Source of the DNA: Gammaproteobacteria bacterium | GTDB lineage: Bacteria > Pseudomonadota > Gammaproteobacteria > HK1 | Reading direction: 5' to 3' | DNA: 64,000 nt | Assembly: GCA_021773645.1 (NCBI GenBank) | Contig: JAJFJU010000010.1 | Span: forward strand, 62,001 to 126,000 | Part shown: positions 45,849-54,302 of the stretch, piece by piece | Layout: each line of letters starts with the position of its first letter | Numbering within the stretch: position 1 is the first letter of the stretch | Made by a program: the position numbers and the translations under genes | The notes under the pieces: model-generated | What the model was told of the DNA's origin: nothing | What the model saw: the letters and a program-made list of their open reading frames with translations, nothing else | The model's database searches: none

Positions 45849-46124
45849 ATGAACGGTTCGGAAATTGTAGGCGGACGGTTCGTCGCGTTATTTTTTTTGG
45901 GCATCGTACTACTGACACCACCCTTTCTGCTGATTTTCGACCGGTCGGCGGAAATCTCTGGAATCCCGGTGTTGTATATCTATCTGTTTGTCGCGTGGGC
46001 CGTACTAATTGCCCTTCTGGCACTTGCTACCGAGTTACCAAAGCCTCAACAGCGTGAAGGTGAGGGAGAGGCTGCAGCGCGTGCCTTAGGGTATATCTCA
46101 GCCGAGCAGGAAAAGGCGAGCTAG
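45849..46124 (+). CDS. Small two-helix membrane protein upstream of transporter-kinase
   Basis: A 91-residue inner-membrane protein with two helices (about residues 10-30 and 38-60) and a charged cytoplasmic tail (ELPKPQQREGEGEAAARAL). Small membrane proteins commonly precede SLC5-type symporters and kinases; in Pseudomonas, cbrX precedes cbrA in the same way. It is four bases before the kinase start, so the two are translationally coupled. A regulatory or assembly subunit is the natural guess. Confidence 0.75.
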   Translation: MNGSEIVGGRFVALFFLGIVLLTPPFLLIFDRSAEISGIPVLYIYLFVAWAVLIALLALATELPKPQQREGEGEAAARALGYISAEQEKAS

Positions 46125-46128
46125 CGGC

Positions 46129-48900
46129 GTGCTTCAGGGATGGTTCATTATCGCTGCGGCATTTGCGTATCTATGCGTACTGTTCGCAATCGCGTACTGG
46201 GGTGACAAGCGCGCTGCCGAGAAGCGGAGCATTATCTCCAACCCCTATGTCTATACCCTTTCCATCGCCGTTTATTGCACATCCTGGACCTTTTACGGCA
46301 GTGTCGGTCGAGCGGCATCCAGCGGTGTGGGATTTCTACCCATCTACCTCGGCCCGACGCTGACCTTCATTCTCGCGTGGTTTGTGCTGCGCAAAATAAT
46401 TCGTATCTCCAAAGTTAATCGCATTACTTCAATCGCGGACTTCATCGCCTCCCGCTATGGCAAGAGCTCCTATCTTGGGGGGCTGGTGACTATTATCGCA
46501 GTCATTGGCATCGTGCCGTACATTTCCCTGCAGCTTTCAGCCGTGTCGGATAGCTTTACGGTACTCACGCAATATCCCGTTGTTGCGATGGCGGAAAAGG
46601 TATCCAGTGTGCCGATCTTTGCCGATACGGCATTCTATGTATCGTTATTTTTAGGGGCCTTTGCGATCCTGTTTGGCGCACGGCATCTTGATGCCAGCGA
46701 ACATCATGAAGGCATGGTTGCTGCCATTGCCTTCGAATCGGTAGTCAAATTGCTGGCTTTTCTTGCCATAGGTTTGTTCGTTACTTATGGAGTTTACGAT
46801 GGTTTTGGCGACATTTTTTCACGGGCGCAAACGACCGAGGGGCTTGCCAAGCTGTTTACCATGGAGGGTGCGGGTGGTTATGGGAGCTGGGTGTCTCTGA
46901 CATTGCTTTCCATGGCGGCGATTATCTTCTTGCCTCGGCAATTCCAAATGACCGTGGTTGAATGCACCAATGAGCGGCATTTGAAAAAGGCTGTTTGGCT
47001 ATTCCCGCTTTATCTATTTCTGATCAATATATTCGTACTACCCATCGCTTTTGGTGGTTTATTGCATTTCCCTCAAGGGGGTGTAAATGCGGATATGTTC
47101 GTGCTGACCCTGCCCATGGCCGAGCATCAGGAAATGCTGGCGCTTTTCGCATTTATCGGTGGCCTGTCTGCTGCCACTGCAATGATCATTGTTGCCACTG
47201 TCTCGCTTAGCACGATGGTTTCCAATGATCTGGTGATGCCTGTGCTGTTACGTTTTGCCTGGTTGCATCTTTCCCGGCGCGCCGATCTAACGGGTCTTAT
47301 TCTGACGATTCGGCGCACTACCATCGCGGTGGTTCTATTGATGGGGTATCTCTATGTACGGCTCATTGGAGATTCCTATGCGCTGGTATCCATAGGATTG
47401 GTCTCCTTTATCGCGGCGGCTCAGTTTGCCCCGGCGATTATCGGTGGGATTTTTTGGAAAGGGGCTAGCCGTGCCGGTGCTATTGCCGGGCTTGGTGGCG
47501 GATTTGTGCTTTGGGCCTATACACTTTTGGTGCCCTCCTTTGCCCGTTCCGGCCGGCTGCCCGAGAGCTTCCTGCTGGATGGTCCCCTAGGCATCGGCAT
47601 GCTGAAGCCTCAGGCATTGTTCTGGCTCGAGGGGCTCGACCCCACTAGTCATGCCTTGTTTTGGACCATGGTAATCAATATTGGCCTGTTTCTGGCCTTT
47701 TCGTTGTGCTCATCACAAAGCGTTGTGGAACGTAGTCAGGCCGTTCAGTTTGTTGATGTCTTCAAGCGTACTGCTACCGGGAGACATACTTGGCAAGGCC
47801 GTGCGACCGTTGGGGAAATAAAACAGCTCTTGGCGCGTTTTATTGGGCGGGTTCGTATGGAAAACACCTTCAGTGAGCTTGAGAAATCGTTGGTACAGGT
47901 ACTTCCAGACGAGGGTGTGGCCAGTGTTGAGGTGGTCGCCTTTGCTGAACGGCAGCTGGCGGGAACCATTGGTGCTGCCTCTGCGCGCATCATGCTTGCA
48001 TCTGTGGTGCGTGAGGAAATGCACGATATGGATGAGATGTTGGAAATTCTTGATGAGGCCTCTCAGGTTATCGAGTACAGCCGCCGGCTGGAGGAGAAGT
48101 CACACCAACTTCAGAGCGTAAGCGATGATCTAAAAGCCGCCAATTTCCAATTAAAAGAACTGGATAAACTCAAGGATGAATTTATTTCCACCGTGAGTCA
48201 TGAGTTAAGAACCCCATTGACCTCAATTCGCTCCTTTTCAGAGATTCTGCATGACAACCCAGACATGTCGGAGGAAAAACAAAATGAATTTGTCGGCATT
48301 ATTGTCAAGGAGAGTGAACGCCTGACCCGCTTGCTGGATAACATCCTCGACATCTCCAAGATGGAAGCGGGCAAGCTTGAATGGCAGTTAAAAGTGCTGG
48401 ATCCCAAGGAAGTAATCGAGGATGCACTCGCGGCAACAGCCGGTCTCTTTCAGCAGGGCGACAACATTCGGCTGCATACCGATTTGCCAGATAATCTGCC
48501 TGCGGTACATGTGGATTCGGACCGGTTGACACAGGTTTTAGTCAATCTGATCTCAAATGCGGTCAAGTTCTGTGACATGGATGATGGCACAGTGTGGATT
48601 ACCGCTAAGGCTAAAGATGGCGCCTTGTGTGTCAGTGTTCGGGATAATGGAATCGGGATTTCTCCCGGCGATCATGAAAAGGTTTTCAAGCGCTTTCAGC
48701 AGGCCGGCACGCTGGAGACCCAAAAGCCGAGGGGCACCGGGCTTGGTCTTCCCATTAGCGTTGAGATCATCGTTCAGTTTGGGGGTGAGATTTGGGTTGA
48801 TAGCGAAATCGGGGCGGGCGCAACCTTTGAGTTCTGCATTCCAGTCGCATCGGATGATGGCGATGGCCTTCCATTCATAAAAGAGGGCAGCACTGGATAG
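46129..48900 (+). CDS. SLC5-type symporter fused to histidine kinase (CbrA-like)
   Basis: A 923-residue hybrid. Residues 1 to about 530 form a sodium:solute symporter (SLC5) domain with around 13 helices (INRITSIADFIASRYGKS, GGLSAATAMIIVATVSLSTM). A coiled linker at about 640-680 leads to a kinase core: His691 in STVSHELRTPLTSIRSF, N box VNLISNAVKF, G1 DNGIGIS, F box FKRFQQA and G2 GTGLGLPIS. This is the CbrA-type design, in which a transporter-like domain controls or is controlled by a kinase. GTG 46129 is five bases past the preceding stop. There is no CbrB-type transcription factor; receivers nearby lack output domains. Confidence 0.92.
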   Translation: MLQGWFIIAAAFAYLCVLFAIAYWGDKRAAEKRSIISNPYVYTLSIAVYCTSWTFYGSVGRAASSGVGFLPIYLGPTLTFILAWFVLRKIIRISKVNRITSIADFIASRYGKSSYLGGLVTIIAVIGIVPYISLQLSAVSDSFTVLTQYPVVAMAEKVSSVPIFADTAFYVSLFLGAFAILFGARHLDASEHHEGMVAAIAFESVVKLLAFLAIGLFVTYGVYDGFGDIFSRAQTTEGLAKLFTMEGAGGYGSWVSLTLLSMAAIIFLPRQFQMTVVECTNERHLKKAVWLFPLYLFLINIFVLPIAFGGLLHFPQGGVNADMFVLTLPMAEHQEMLALFAFIGGLSAATAMIIVATVSLSTMVSNDLVMPVLLRFAWLHLSRRADLTGLILTIRRTTIAVVLLMGYLYVRLIGDSYALVSIGLVSFIAAAQFAPAIIGGIFWKGASRAGAIAGLGGGFVLWAYTLLVPSFARSGRLPESFLLDGPLGIGMLKPQALFWLEGLDPTSHALFWTMVINIGLFLAFSLCSSQSVVERSQAVQFVDVFKRTATGRHTWQGRATVGEIKQLLARFIGRVRMENTFSELEKSLVQVLPDEGVASVEVVAFAERQLAGTIGAASARIMLASVVREEMHDMDEMLEILDEASQVIEYSRRLEEKSHQLQSVSDDLKAANFQLKELDKLKDEFISTVSHELRTPLTSIRSFSEILHDNPDMSEEKQNEFVGIIVKESERLTRLLDNILDISKMEAGKLEWQLKVLDPKEVIEDALAATAGLFQQGDNIRLHTDLPDNLPAVHVDSDRLTQVLVNLISNAVKFCDMDDGTVWITAKAKDGALCVSVRDNGIGISPGDHEKVFKRFQQAGTLETQKPRGTGLGLPISVEIIVQFGGEIWVDSEIGAGATFEFCIPVASDDGDGLPFIKEGSTG

Positions 48901-48925
48901 CTGCGTTACCCGTAAGGAGAGGACA

Positions 48926-49351
48926 TTGAAAGAAACGCTTAAACCGGGAATCCGATATGAGCACACCTTTGTGGTGCCTACATCTAAAACCGTTCCAGCG
49001 CTCTATCCCGAAGCGCCAGAATTTTTGGCGATGCCTGAGGTATTTGCTACCGGGTTTCTGGTCGGTTTTTTGGAATGGACCTGTATCAAGGCGATCAATC
49101 CTCATCTGGACTGGCCTAAGGAACAAACGGTTGGGACTCATATTAATGTAAGCCATATAGCGGCAACGCCACCTGGACTTAGGGTTACTGCGACGGTTGA
49201 GCTGATGGATGTTGAGGGAAGAAAACTCAGTTTCACGGTGCAAGCTCATGACGGAGTGGATTTAATTTCAGAAGGTCTGCATGAGCGATTCATCATCATT
49301 AAGGAAAAATTTGACGCCAGAATGTTTGAGAAGCGTAGTGATCATGCATAA
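48926..49351 (+). CDS. FlK-like acyl-CoA thioesterase (hotdog fold)
   Basis: A 141-residue single hotdog-domain thioesterase that closely resembles the fluoroacetyl-CoA thioesterase FlK of Streptomyces cattleya as I recall it: shared stretches include PEVFATGF, EW and TAATPPGL-like (IAATPPGL) and AHDGVD. The FlK catalytic residues are conserved: Thr42, Glu50 and His77 (His76 in FlK). The FlK gate residue Phe36 is Met here. It should hydrolyse a short activated acyl-CoA; whether fluoroacetyl-CoA is physiological is doubtful. TTG 48926 is supported by AAGGAGAGG at 48914. It lies 25 bp after the transporter-kinase gene. Confidence 0.88.
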   Translation: MKETLKPGIRYEHTFVVPTSKTVPALYPEAPEFLAMPEVFATGFLVGFLEWTCIKAINPHLDWPKEQTVGTHINVSHIAATPPGLRVTATVELMDVEGRKLSFTVQAHDGVDLISEGLHERFIIIKEKFDARMFEKRSDHA

Positions 49352-49402
49352 AGGGACGAAGTTACTCCGGTATTAAGTCGTCGGCTTCAGCAGGGGGGAG
49401 TT

Positions 49403-50218
49403 ATGTTGGCGCAGGAAAAAAAGGCGCAACAATTTTTAGAACTCCATCAAAGGGATGGGGTCTTCATCATTCCCAATCCATGGGATGTGGGTACAGCTCG
49501 CCTGCTCCAACAGATGGGTTTTAAGGCACTGGCAACCACCAGTGCTGGTTATGCCTTTTCCATGGGGCAACGGGATAACACCATAGGTCGTGACGAAACC
49601 ATGGTGCATGTGAGTGCCATCGTGTCAGCAACCGACTTGCCAGTAAGTGCCGACCTGGAAAATGGCTTTGGAGATACCCCGGAAACAGTTGCCGAAACTA
49701 TTCGGTTAGCCGCCAGGACAGGATTGGTCGGTGGTTCAATTGAAGATGTTACGGGTGAGCCGGATCAGCCGGTCTATGAACTGGCATTGGCCGCGGAACG
49801 AATGCAGGCAGCAGCGGAGGCGGCCCGAGCCCTCCCGTTTCCTTTTATACTGACCGGGCGAGCGGATAATTACTTGATTGGGCGGCCTGATCTCAAAGAT
49901 ACCATCAAGCGGTTGCAGGCCTATCAGGAGGCGGGCGCAGACGTTCTTTACGCCCCCGGCATCTCTAGCAAGGACGACATTGCTGCAATAGTGAAGGCGG
50001 TCGACCGTCCGGTGAATGTGGTTATGGGACTTCAGGGTGTGCGACTGGACCTCGCAGCACTTTCAGAGTTGGGGGTGCGGCGAGTCAGTGTAGGGAGTGG
50101 GCTTTCTCGCGCTGCCCTTGGGGCCTTTCTCCGTGCTGCCCGGGAAATGCGCGAGCGGGGCACCTTTGAGTTTGCCGATAGTGCAGTGAGCTACGGGGAT
50201 ATCAGTGCGCTATTTTAG
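49403..50218 (+). CDS. Isocitrate lyase/PEP mutase superfamily enzyme
   Basis: A 271-residue alpha/beta-barrel of the PEP-mutase/isocitrate-lyase family: IIPNPWDVGTARLLQQMG at the N-terminus, ATTSAGYAFSMG, metal-site motif VSADLENGFGD and GGSIEDVTG. The KKCGH cysteine loop of true isocitrate lyases is absent, so C-C lyase activity on isocitrate is unlikely. Family members make or break C-C or P-C bonds in 2-oxo and carboxyphosphono acids or decarboxylate oxaloacetate. It starts at ATG 49403 after GGGGGGAG. It is convergent with the second receiver gene, overlapping by 4 bp. Confidence 0.87.
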   Translation: MLAQEKKAQQFLELHQRDGVFIIPNPWDVGTARLLQQMGFKALATTSAGYAFSMGQRDNTIGRDETMVHVSAIVSATDLPVSADLENGFGDTPETVAETIRLAARTGLVGGSIEDVTGEPDQPVYELALAAERMQAAAEAARALPFPFILTGRADNYLIGRPDLKDTIKRLQAYQEAGADVLYAPGISSKDDIAAIVKAVDRPVNVVMGLQGVRLDLAALSELGVRRVSVGSGLSRAALGAFLRAAREMRERGTFEFADSAVSYGDISALF

Positions 50219-50592
50219 GGGGCCTGCAAACCTAGCAACTCACATACGCTGGTAACAAGATCCTGGTTTGAAAATGGTTTTGTGATGTATTTGTCGGCAC
50301 CCAGTTCTGCTGAGGTACGGCGGACTTTTTGCTGACTTTTGGCGGTTAGAATCAAGATCTTGGTTGCGCTCAGCTCAGGATCTGCGCGTACTCTTTTCAG
50401 AACCTCAAAGCCTGAGTGATGCTGCATGGTGACATCGAGCACCACTAGTGCCGGGCGTAACTCCTGGATGGAATGGATTGCCTCCGCACCATCATGAGCT
50501 ATGGCTACGCGTAGCCCGGCACGCTCCAAAAGAAATTTTATCGCCTCCAGTATGAGTGGATCATCTTCCGCAACCAGCACCAGATATGACAA
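50215..50592 (-). CDS. Second receiver-only response regulator
   Basis: A 125-residue receiver domain with acidic pair Asp10-Asp11, phospho-acceptor Asp53 (VVLDVTMQHHSG), Thr83 and Lys105 (KYITKPF). TTG 50592 is its likely start (GGGAG upstream); no ATG lies nearby. Like the receiver at 45421 it has no output domain, and it faces the transporter-kinase cluster from the opposite strand. The two could be phosphate sinks or relay steps for the same kinase. Confidence 0.88.
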   Translation of the reverse strand: MSYLVLVAEDDPLILEAIKFLLERAGLRVAIAHDGAEAIHSIQELRPALVVLDVTMQHHSGFEVLKRVRADPELSATKILILTAKSQQKVRRTSAELGADKYITKPFSNQDLVTSVCELLGLQAP

Positions 50593-50993
50593 GCCAATTC
50601 TCCCTTTTTATCGACCAACGGAGAACATTCGTATCTCCTGGATAAGGTGAGTTGAAGCGGTGAGTATTACCGATTCTATCGCAAAGATCTCACCAGGATG
50701 CCCAAGTCGCCGGGTGGCGGGTATCACGCTTTCCCTATGGGTGCCGGGATTGTCATACTTCTGTCTTTCTGGCCAAGGCCGTGCGACCTCGGTAGGCTCC
50801 TCGTGGTAAAGGAACCTCTGATCTATTGGTGAACTGGCATCTTGCGCCCAAAACACTCGAATTTGTCGTTAAGCTCTTCGTGACAATTGGCTATTACGTG
50901 CGATCAGTGCCTCAAACCCGTGCGTTTTGAATCGCAATCTGCTTTGTCCAGAATAAATCAGAGATTCCAAAAAAATAAAAAGGATCTGGCTGT
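50593..50993. other. Intergenic region with one inverted-repeat element
   Basis: 401 bp holding copy B of the 158 bp element in its right half. The left half is the leader of the minus-strand receiver gene; I see no other gene or clear hairpin. Confidence 0.5.
50811..50968. mobile_element. 158-bp inverted-repeat element, copy B
   Basis: It begins GGAACCTCTGATCTATTGG and ends CCAGAATAAATCAGAGATTCC, near-perfect inverted ends. The length is exactly that of copy A. The interior has diverged from copies A and C (for example the central TCTTCGTGACAATTGG). It ends 25 bases before the CPBP protease start. Confidence 0.8.
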
Positions 50994-51884
50994 ATGGGTG
51001 CAATACCTTTGCTGGTTGTTTATCTGACCATCGTTCCGCTAGTAGCCGGCCTGGTTTCCTATCCGTTGTATCTCACCATTCAGGGGTTGGGGCTCGGCGA
51101 GCCGGTGTTTGCCAAGCTGGTGTTTCGTAGCATGGAGATCGGAGCTGTATTGGCCTTATGGCCCATTCTGCTCAGGTTAAAGATTAACGGGCGTCTGAGT
51201 TGGGGTTTTGGGGGCGATAGAGGGCAATTTTTCCGTCATCTGGGCCACGGCCTTGGGTGGGGATTGGGGAGCCTGCTGGTACTGGCCGTGCTTTTGTTGA
51301 TGTTTGGTGTGCGGGTTTGGAAGCCGGGTTTCCCATTTGCTTTGGAGGTCTTGCCCAGTATTGCCTTACGCGCACTGCTGATTGCTACAGTGGTTTCCTT
51401 GCTGGAGGAGGCTTGGCTCCGTGGTGCCTTGTTCAGTGCCATTGCTCATCGCGCTTCCGCCCAAAGTGCCGTATATCTCAGTGCGTTGCTTTGGGCCATG
51501 GTTCACTTTATCCGGCCCGATGTTTCGATCCCTGCTGCAGAATTAGACTGGAGCAGTGGTTTTATAGTGATTGCTGGTTCTTTTGGCCGTTTTTCGGACA
51601 TTGGGATTATTGACAGTTTGCTGGCGTTGTTGATGGCTGGATGGGTGCTAGCCTGGCTGCGTAGGCAAAGCGGGAGTATTGCCTTATGTATCGGTGTTCA
51701 TGCCGGATGGGTGCTGGTCATCCAGTGTTTTCGGCGCATGACGATGGTGGATCCAGAGTCGCGTTTTGCTGTGCTCGTTGGCCACTATGACGGCATCCTG
51801 GGGCTGTTAGCACTAGCCATTTTTATGCTCATGGCGGTGTGGCTGAAACGGAGCGAAAGGATCGACAGGGCAATGCATGATTGA
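50994..51884 (+). CDS. CPBP-family intramembrane glutamic protease
   Basis: A 296-residue polytopic membrane protein with about eight helices. The CPBP (CAAX-protease/bacteriocin-processing) motifs are present: Glu138-Glu139 with Arg143 (LLEEAWLRG), His171 after WAMV, and a third motif CIGVHAGW. Relatives cleave prenylated proteins or act in bacteriocin immunity; here substrate and role are unknown. A co-located acyltransferase/hydrolase follows 66 bp later, which may point to envelope lipid or lipoprotein processing. Confidence 0.87.
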   Translation: MGAIPLLVVYLTIVPLVAGLVSYPLYLTIQGLGLGEPVFAKLVFRSMEIGAVLALWPILLRLKINGRLSWGFGGDRGQFFRHLGHGLGWGLGSLLVLAVLLLMFGVRVWKPGFPFALEVLPSIALRALLIATVVSLLEEAWLRGALFSAIAHRASAQSAVYLSALLWAMVHFIRPDVSIPAAELDWSSGFIVIAGSFGRFSDIGIIDSLLALLMAGWVLAWLRRQSGSIALCIGVHAGWVLVIQCFRRMTMVDPESRFAVLVGHYDGILGLLALAIFMLMAVWLKRSERIDRAMHD

Positions 51885-51950
51885 TTCCAAGGTGGGATTA
51901 TTGCTATCCATGGCGGGTCCAATCCGGCGGGTTAAACGGGAATACGCCTT

Positions 51951-54275
51951 ATGAAGTCGGATTATCTTGAGTTTGATCGCGGTAATTATGAGTGGTCAGT
52001 GCGTACCTTTACGATGATGCGCAAACTCCTGAGCGTGAACCTCAAGCTGCATCAGCAGCAAGATCAGGTTCGTAGCGGCGATATTTTTCTCTTTAACCAC
52101 TTTGCCCGTTTCGAGACCTTTATTCCGCAATATCTTATTTATCGTGAGAGTGGTGCTTATTGCCGTTCGGTGGCGGCAGCCGAATTTCTCGAGGGGGATG
52201 GCAGGCTTGCGCGTTATCTTAAAAGCGTGGGCGTGGTGCCCAATGATTTACCCGAATTGTTCCCGCTGCTGACTCGCGAGATCCTTCATGGCTTTAAGGT
52301 CATCCTGTTTCCCGAGGGTGGGATGGTCAAAGACCGGCGCGTGCTGGATCACGAGGGTGAATACAATGTTTATTCTCGTACCGCGAAAAACCGTCGCAAG
52401 CACCATACCGGGGCCGCAGTCTTGGCGCTGGGGGTAGAGTCTTGCAAGGAGGCGGTGCGTTTGGCCGATGCTCGTGGTGATAGTGCAGGGTTGGCAGCGT
52501 GGCAGCAGAGCCTGGATTTTGAATCTCTGGATGAGCTGCGGGCAGCTGTGGCCAAGCCCACTTCCATCGTTCCCGCTAATATCACTTTTTATCCCATTCG
52601 GGTCAGTGACAACCTGTTGCAGCAGGGTATGGAGTTGATGAATCGTGGCCTTAGCCGACGAGCCTCAGAGGAGTTACTGATTGAGGGAAACATCCTGCTT
52701 AAGAATACGGATATGGATATCCGCCTTGGTGAACCGCTGTATCCGGGGCATTGCTGGAACTGGTGGGAACGGAAGCTACGGGGGCGTTTGTTGGGTATTT
52801 GTAGTGACCCGGCTGAGCTATTTCAGCGAGAGATAGCACCGCGGCAATGGAGTGATCGCATCCTGGCGCATCGTCACCAGCGGCATGTGCTGGAAATCCG
52901 CGATCTCTATATGCAGCGTATGTACAGCGAGGTGAGCGTCAATTTGAGTCACCTGGCCAGCCTGCTGATCATGATGCTGGTGGAGCGTGCTGAATTTAGC
53001 ATCGAGGTACCATTATTTCAGCGCATGCTGTATCTGGCGGTGAAGTATGTGCAAGAGAAGGACGGGGTGAAACGACATCGTAGTATTAGCCAACCCGCTT
53101 GCTACGGGGGGCTCGTTGACAGACGGGGGTGTGCTGGGCTGGAGCAGTTATTGATGAGCTGCCGGAACAGCGAGCTGCTGGCCGAGACCGAGGGTTGCTA
53201 CCACTTTCTCCCCAAACTTTGTGATGAGCATGAATTCGATAACATCCGTCTGGAAAATCTGGTGGCAGTCTATGCTAATGAAGTGGCGCCCCGTCGAGGG
53301 GTGGTGGATTGGGTGAAGAAGGCCTTTGAGGAGGGTACACGCTTGTCAGGACATGCCTTGAGTCACTATCGCTTCGATGATGAATTGCGTACTTTCAGCC
53401 TCGACCGCAAGCGCTTCCGTAGCCCGCGTTATGAGGAAATAAATAGTGCGGAAACAGCAACCCAAAGCGGTGAGCCTTTTCTCCTGCTGCACGATTCCGA
53501 AGACGGGGGAAAGTCGGATTTAGCCCGCACAGGGATATTGCTAGTGCATGGCTTTTTGGCCTCTCCGGCAGAGATGCGTAGTCTGGGTGAACGCTTGCAT
53601 GCGGTGGGCTTTAGCGTGTTGGGCATCCGCCTTAAAGGGCACGGCACCTCACCGTGGGATCTGCGTGAATGTAGTTGGGAGGATTGGCTGGATTCGGTAC
53701 GCCGTGGCTATGAGATTCTCTCCGGTTTTGTACCACGTATTTGCGTGGCCGGCTTTTCCACCGGTGGTGCCTTGTCGCTGGCGCTGGCCGCGGAACAACC
53801 ACCGGGTTTGGCGGGCGTGGCAGCGGTTTCAGTTCCGTTGAAATTTGTTAACCGGAATATGGCCTTCGTCCCCCTTATTCACAGTGCCAATCGCCTGGTG
53901 CGTTGGCTTTCCTCGGCAGAAGGGGTGATGCCCTTCCGTCGTCATGAGGCGGAATTTCCCGATATTAACTACTGTCATATGCCCGTGCGTGGTCTCTATG
54001 AGCTCACGCGTATGGTGGAGGCTCTGGATGAGTGTTTGCCCAAGGTCTGTTGTCCATTATTGACCATGCAGGCAAGTGAGGATCCAGTGGTGGTGCCGGG
54101 AAGTGCCGAGGAAATTGCGGCGCGGGTAGCCAGTAAGGATAAACAGGTAGAGATTATTCCCTGGCAACGACATGGATTGATTCAGGGCGATGTGGGTCGT
54201 ACGTGGGAATTTATCGAGGCGTTTTTCTGCAAGCTCGCAAACAGGCCGCCAGAGTATGGAAATGATGTGGCCTAG
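51951..54275 (+). CDS. Acyltransferase / alpha-beta hydrolase fusion protein
   Basis: A 774-residue two-domain protein. The N-terminal half resembles PlsC-type glycerolipid acyltransferases: His50-x4-Glu55 (NHFARFE, in place of the classic H-x4-D) and LFPEGGMVKDRR at about 119-130. A helical middle region of about 200 residues joins it to a C-terminal alpha/beta hydrolase: VHGFLASPAEM oxyanion turn, nucleophile Ser603 in GFSTGG, then an Asp in SEDPVVVPG and a His in RHGLIQGD. An enzyme that both transfers and releases acyl groups is implied; the lipid substrate is unknown. No signal peptide is visible. Confidence 0.85.
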   Translation: MKSDYLEFDRGNYEWSVRTFTMMRKLLSVNLKLHQQQDQVRSGDIFLFNHFARFETFIPQYLIYRESGAYCRSVAAAEFLEGDGRLARYLKSVGVVPNDLPELFPLLTREILHGFKVILFPEGGMVKDRRVLDHEGEYNVYSRTAKNRRKHHTGAAVLALGVESCKEAVRLADARGDSAGLAAWQQSLDFESLDELRAAVAKPTSIVPANITFYPIRVSDNLLQQGMELMNRGLSRRASEELLIEGNILLKNTDMDIRLGEPLYPGHCWNWWERKLRGRLLGICSDPAELFQREIAPRQWSDRILAHRHQRHVLEIRDLYMQRMYSEVSVNLSHLASLLIMMLVERAEFSIEVPLFQRMLYLAVKYVQEKDGVKRHRSISQPACYGGLVDRRGCAGLEQLLMSCRNSELLAETEGCYHFLPKLCDEHEFDNIRLENLVAVYANEVAPRRGVVDWVKKAFEEGTRLSGHALSHYRFDDELRTFSLDRKRFRSPRYEEINSAETATQSGEPFLLLHDSEDGGKSDLARTGILLVHGFLASPAEMRSLGERLHAVGFSVLGIRLKGHGTSPWDLRECSWEDWLDSVRRGYEILSGFVPRICVAGFSTGGALSLALAAEQPPGLAGVAAVSVPLKFVNRNMAFVPLIHSANRLVRWLSSAEGVMPFRRHEAEFPDINYCHMPVRGLYELTRMVEALDECLPKVCCPLLTMQASEDPVVVPGSAEEIAARVASKDKQVEIIPWQRHGLIQGDVGRTWEFIEAFFCKLANRPPEYGNDVA

Positions 54276-54302
54276 CTGCGGCTTGGGGAAGCATACATTT
54301 GT

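Noticed and set aside
48926-49351. A fluoroacetate biosynthesis or resistance cluster
   Set aside because: No fluorinase or fluoroacetaldehyde dehydrogenase gene is near; only the thioesterase resembles that pathway.
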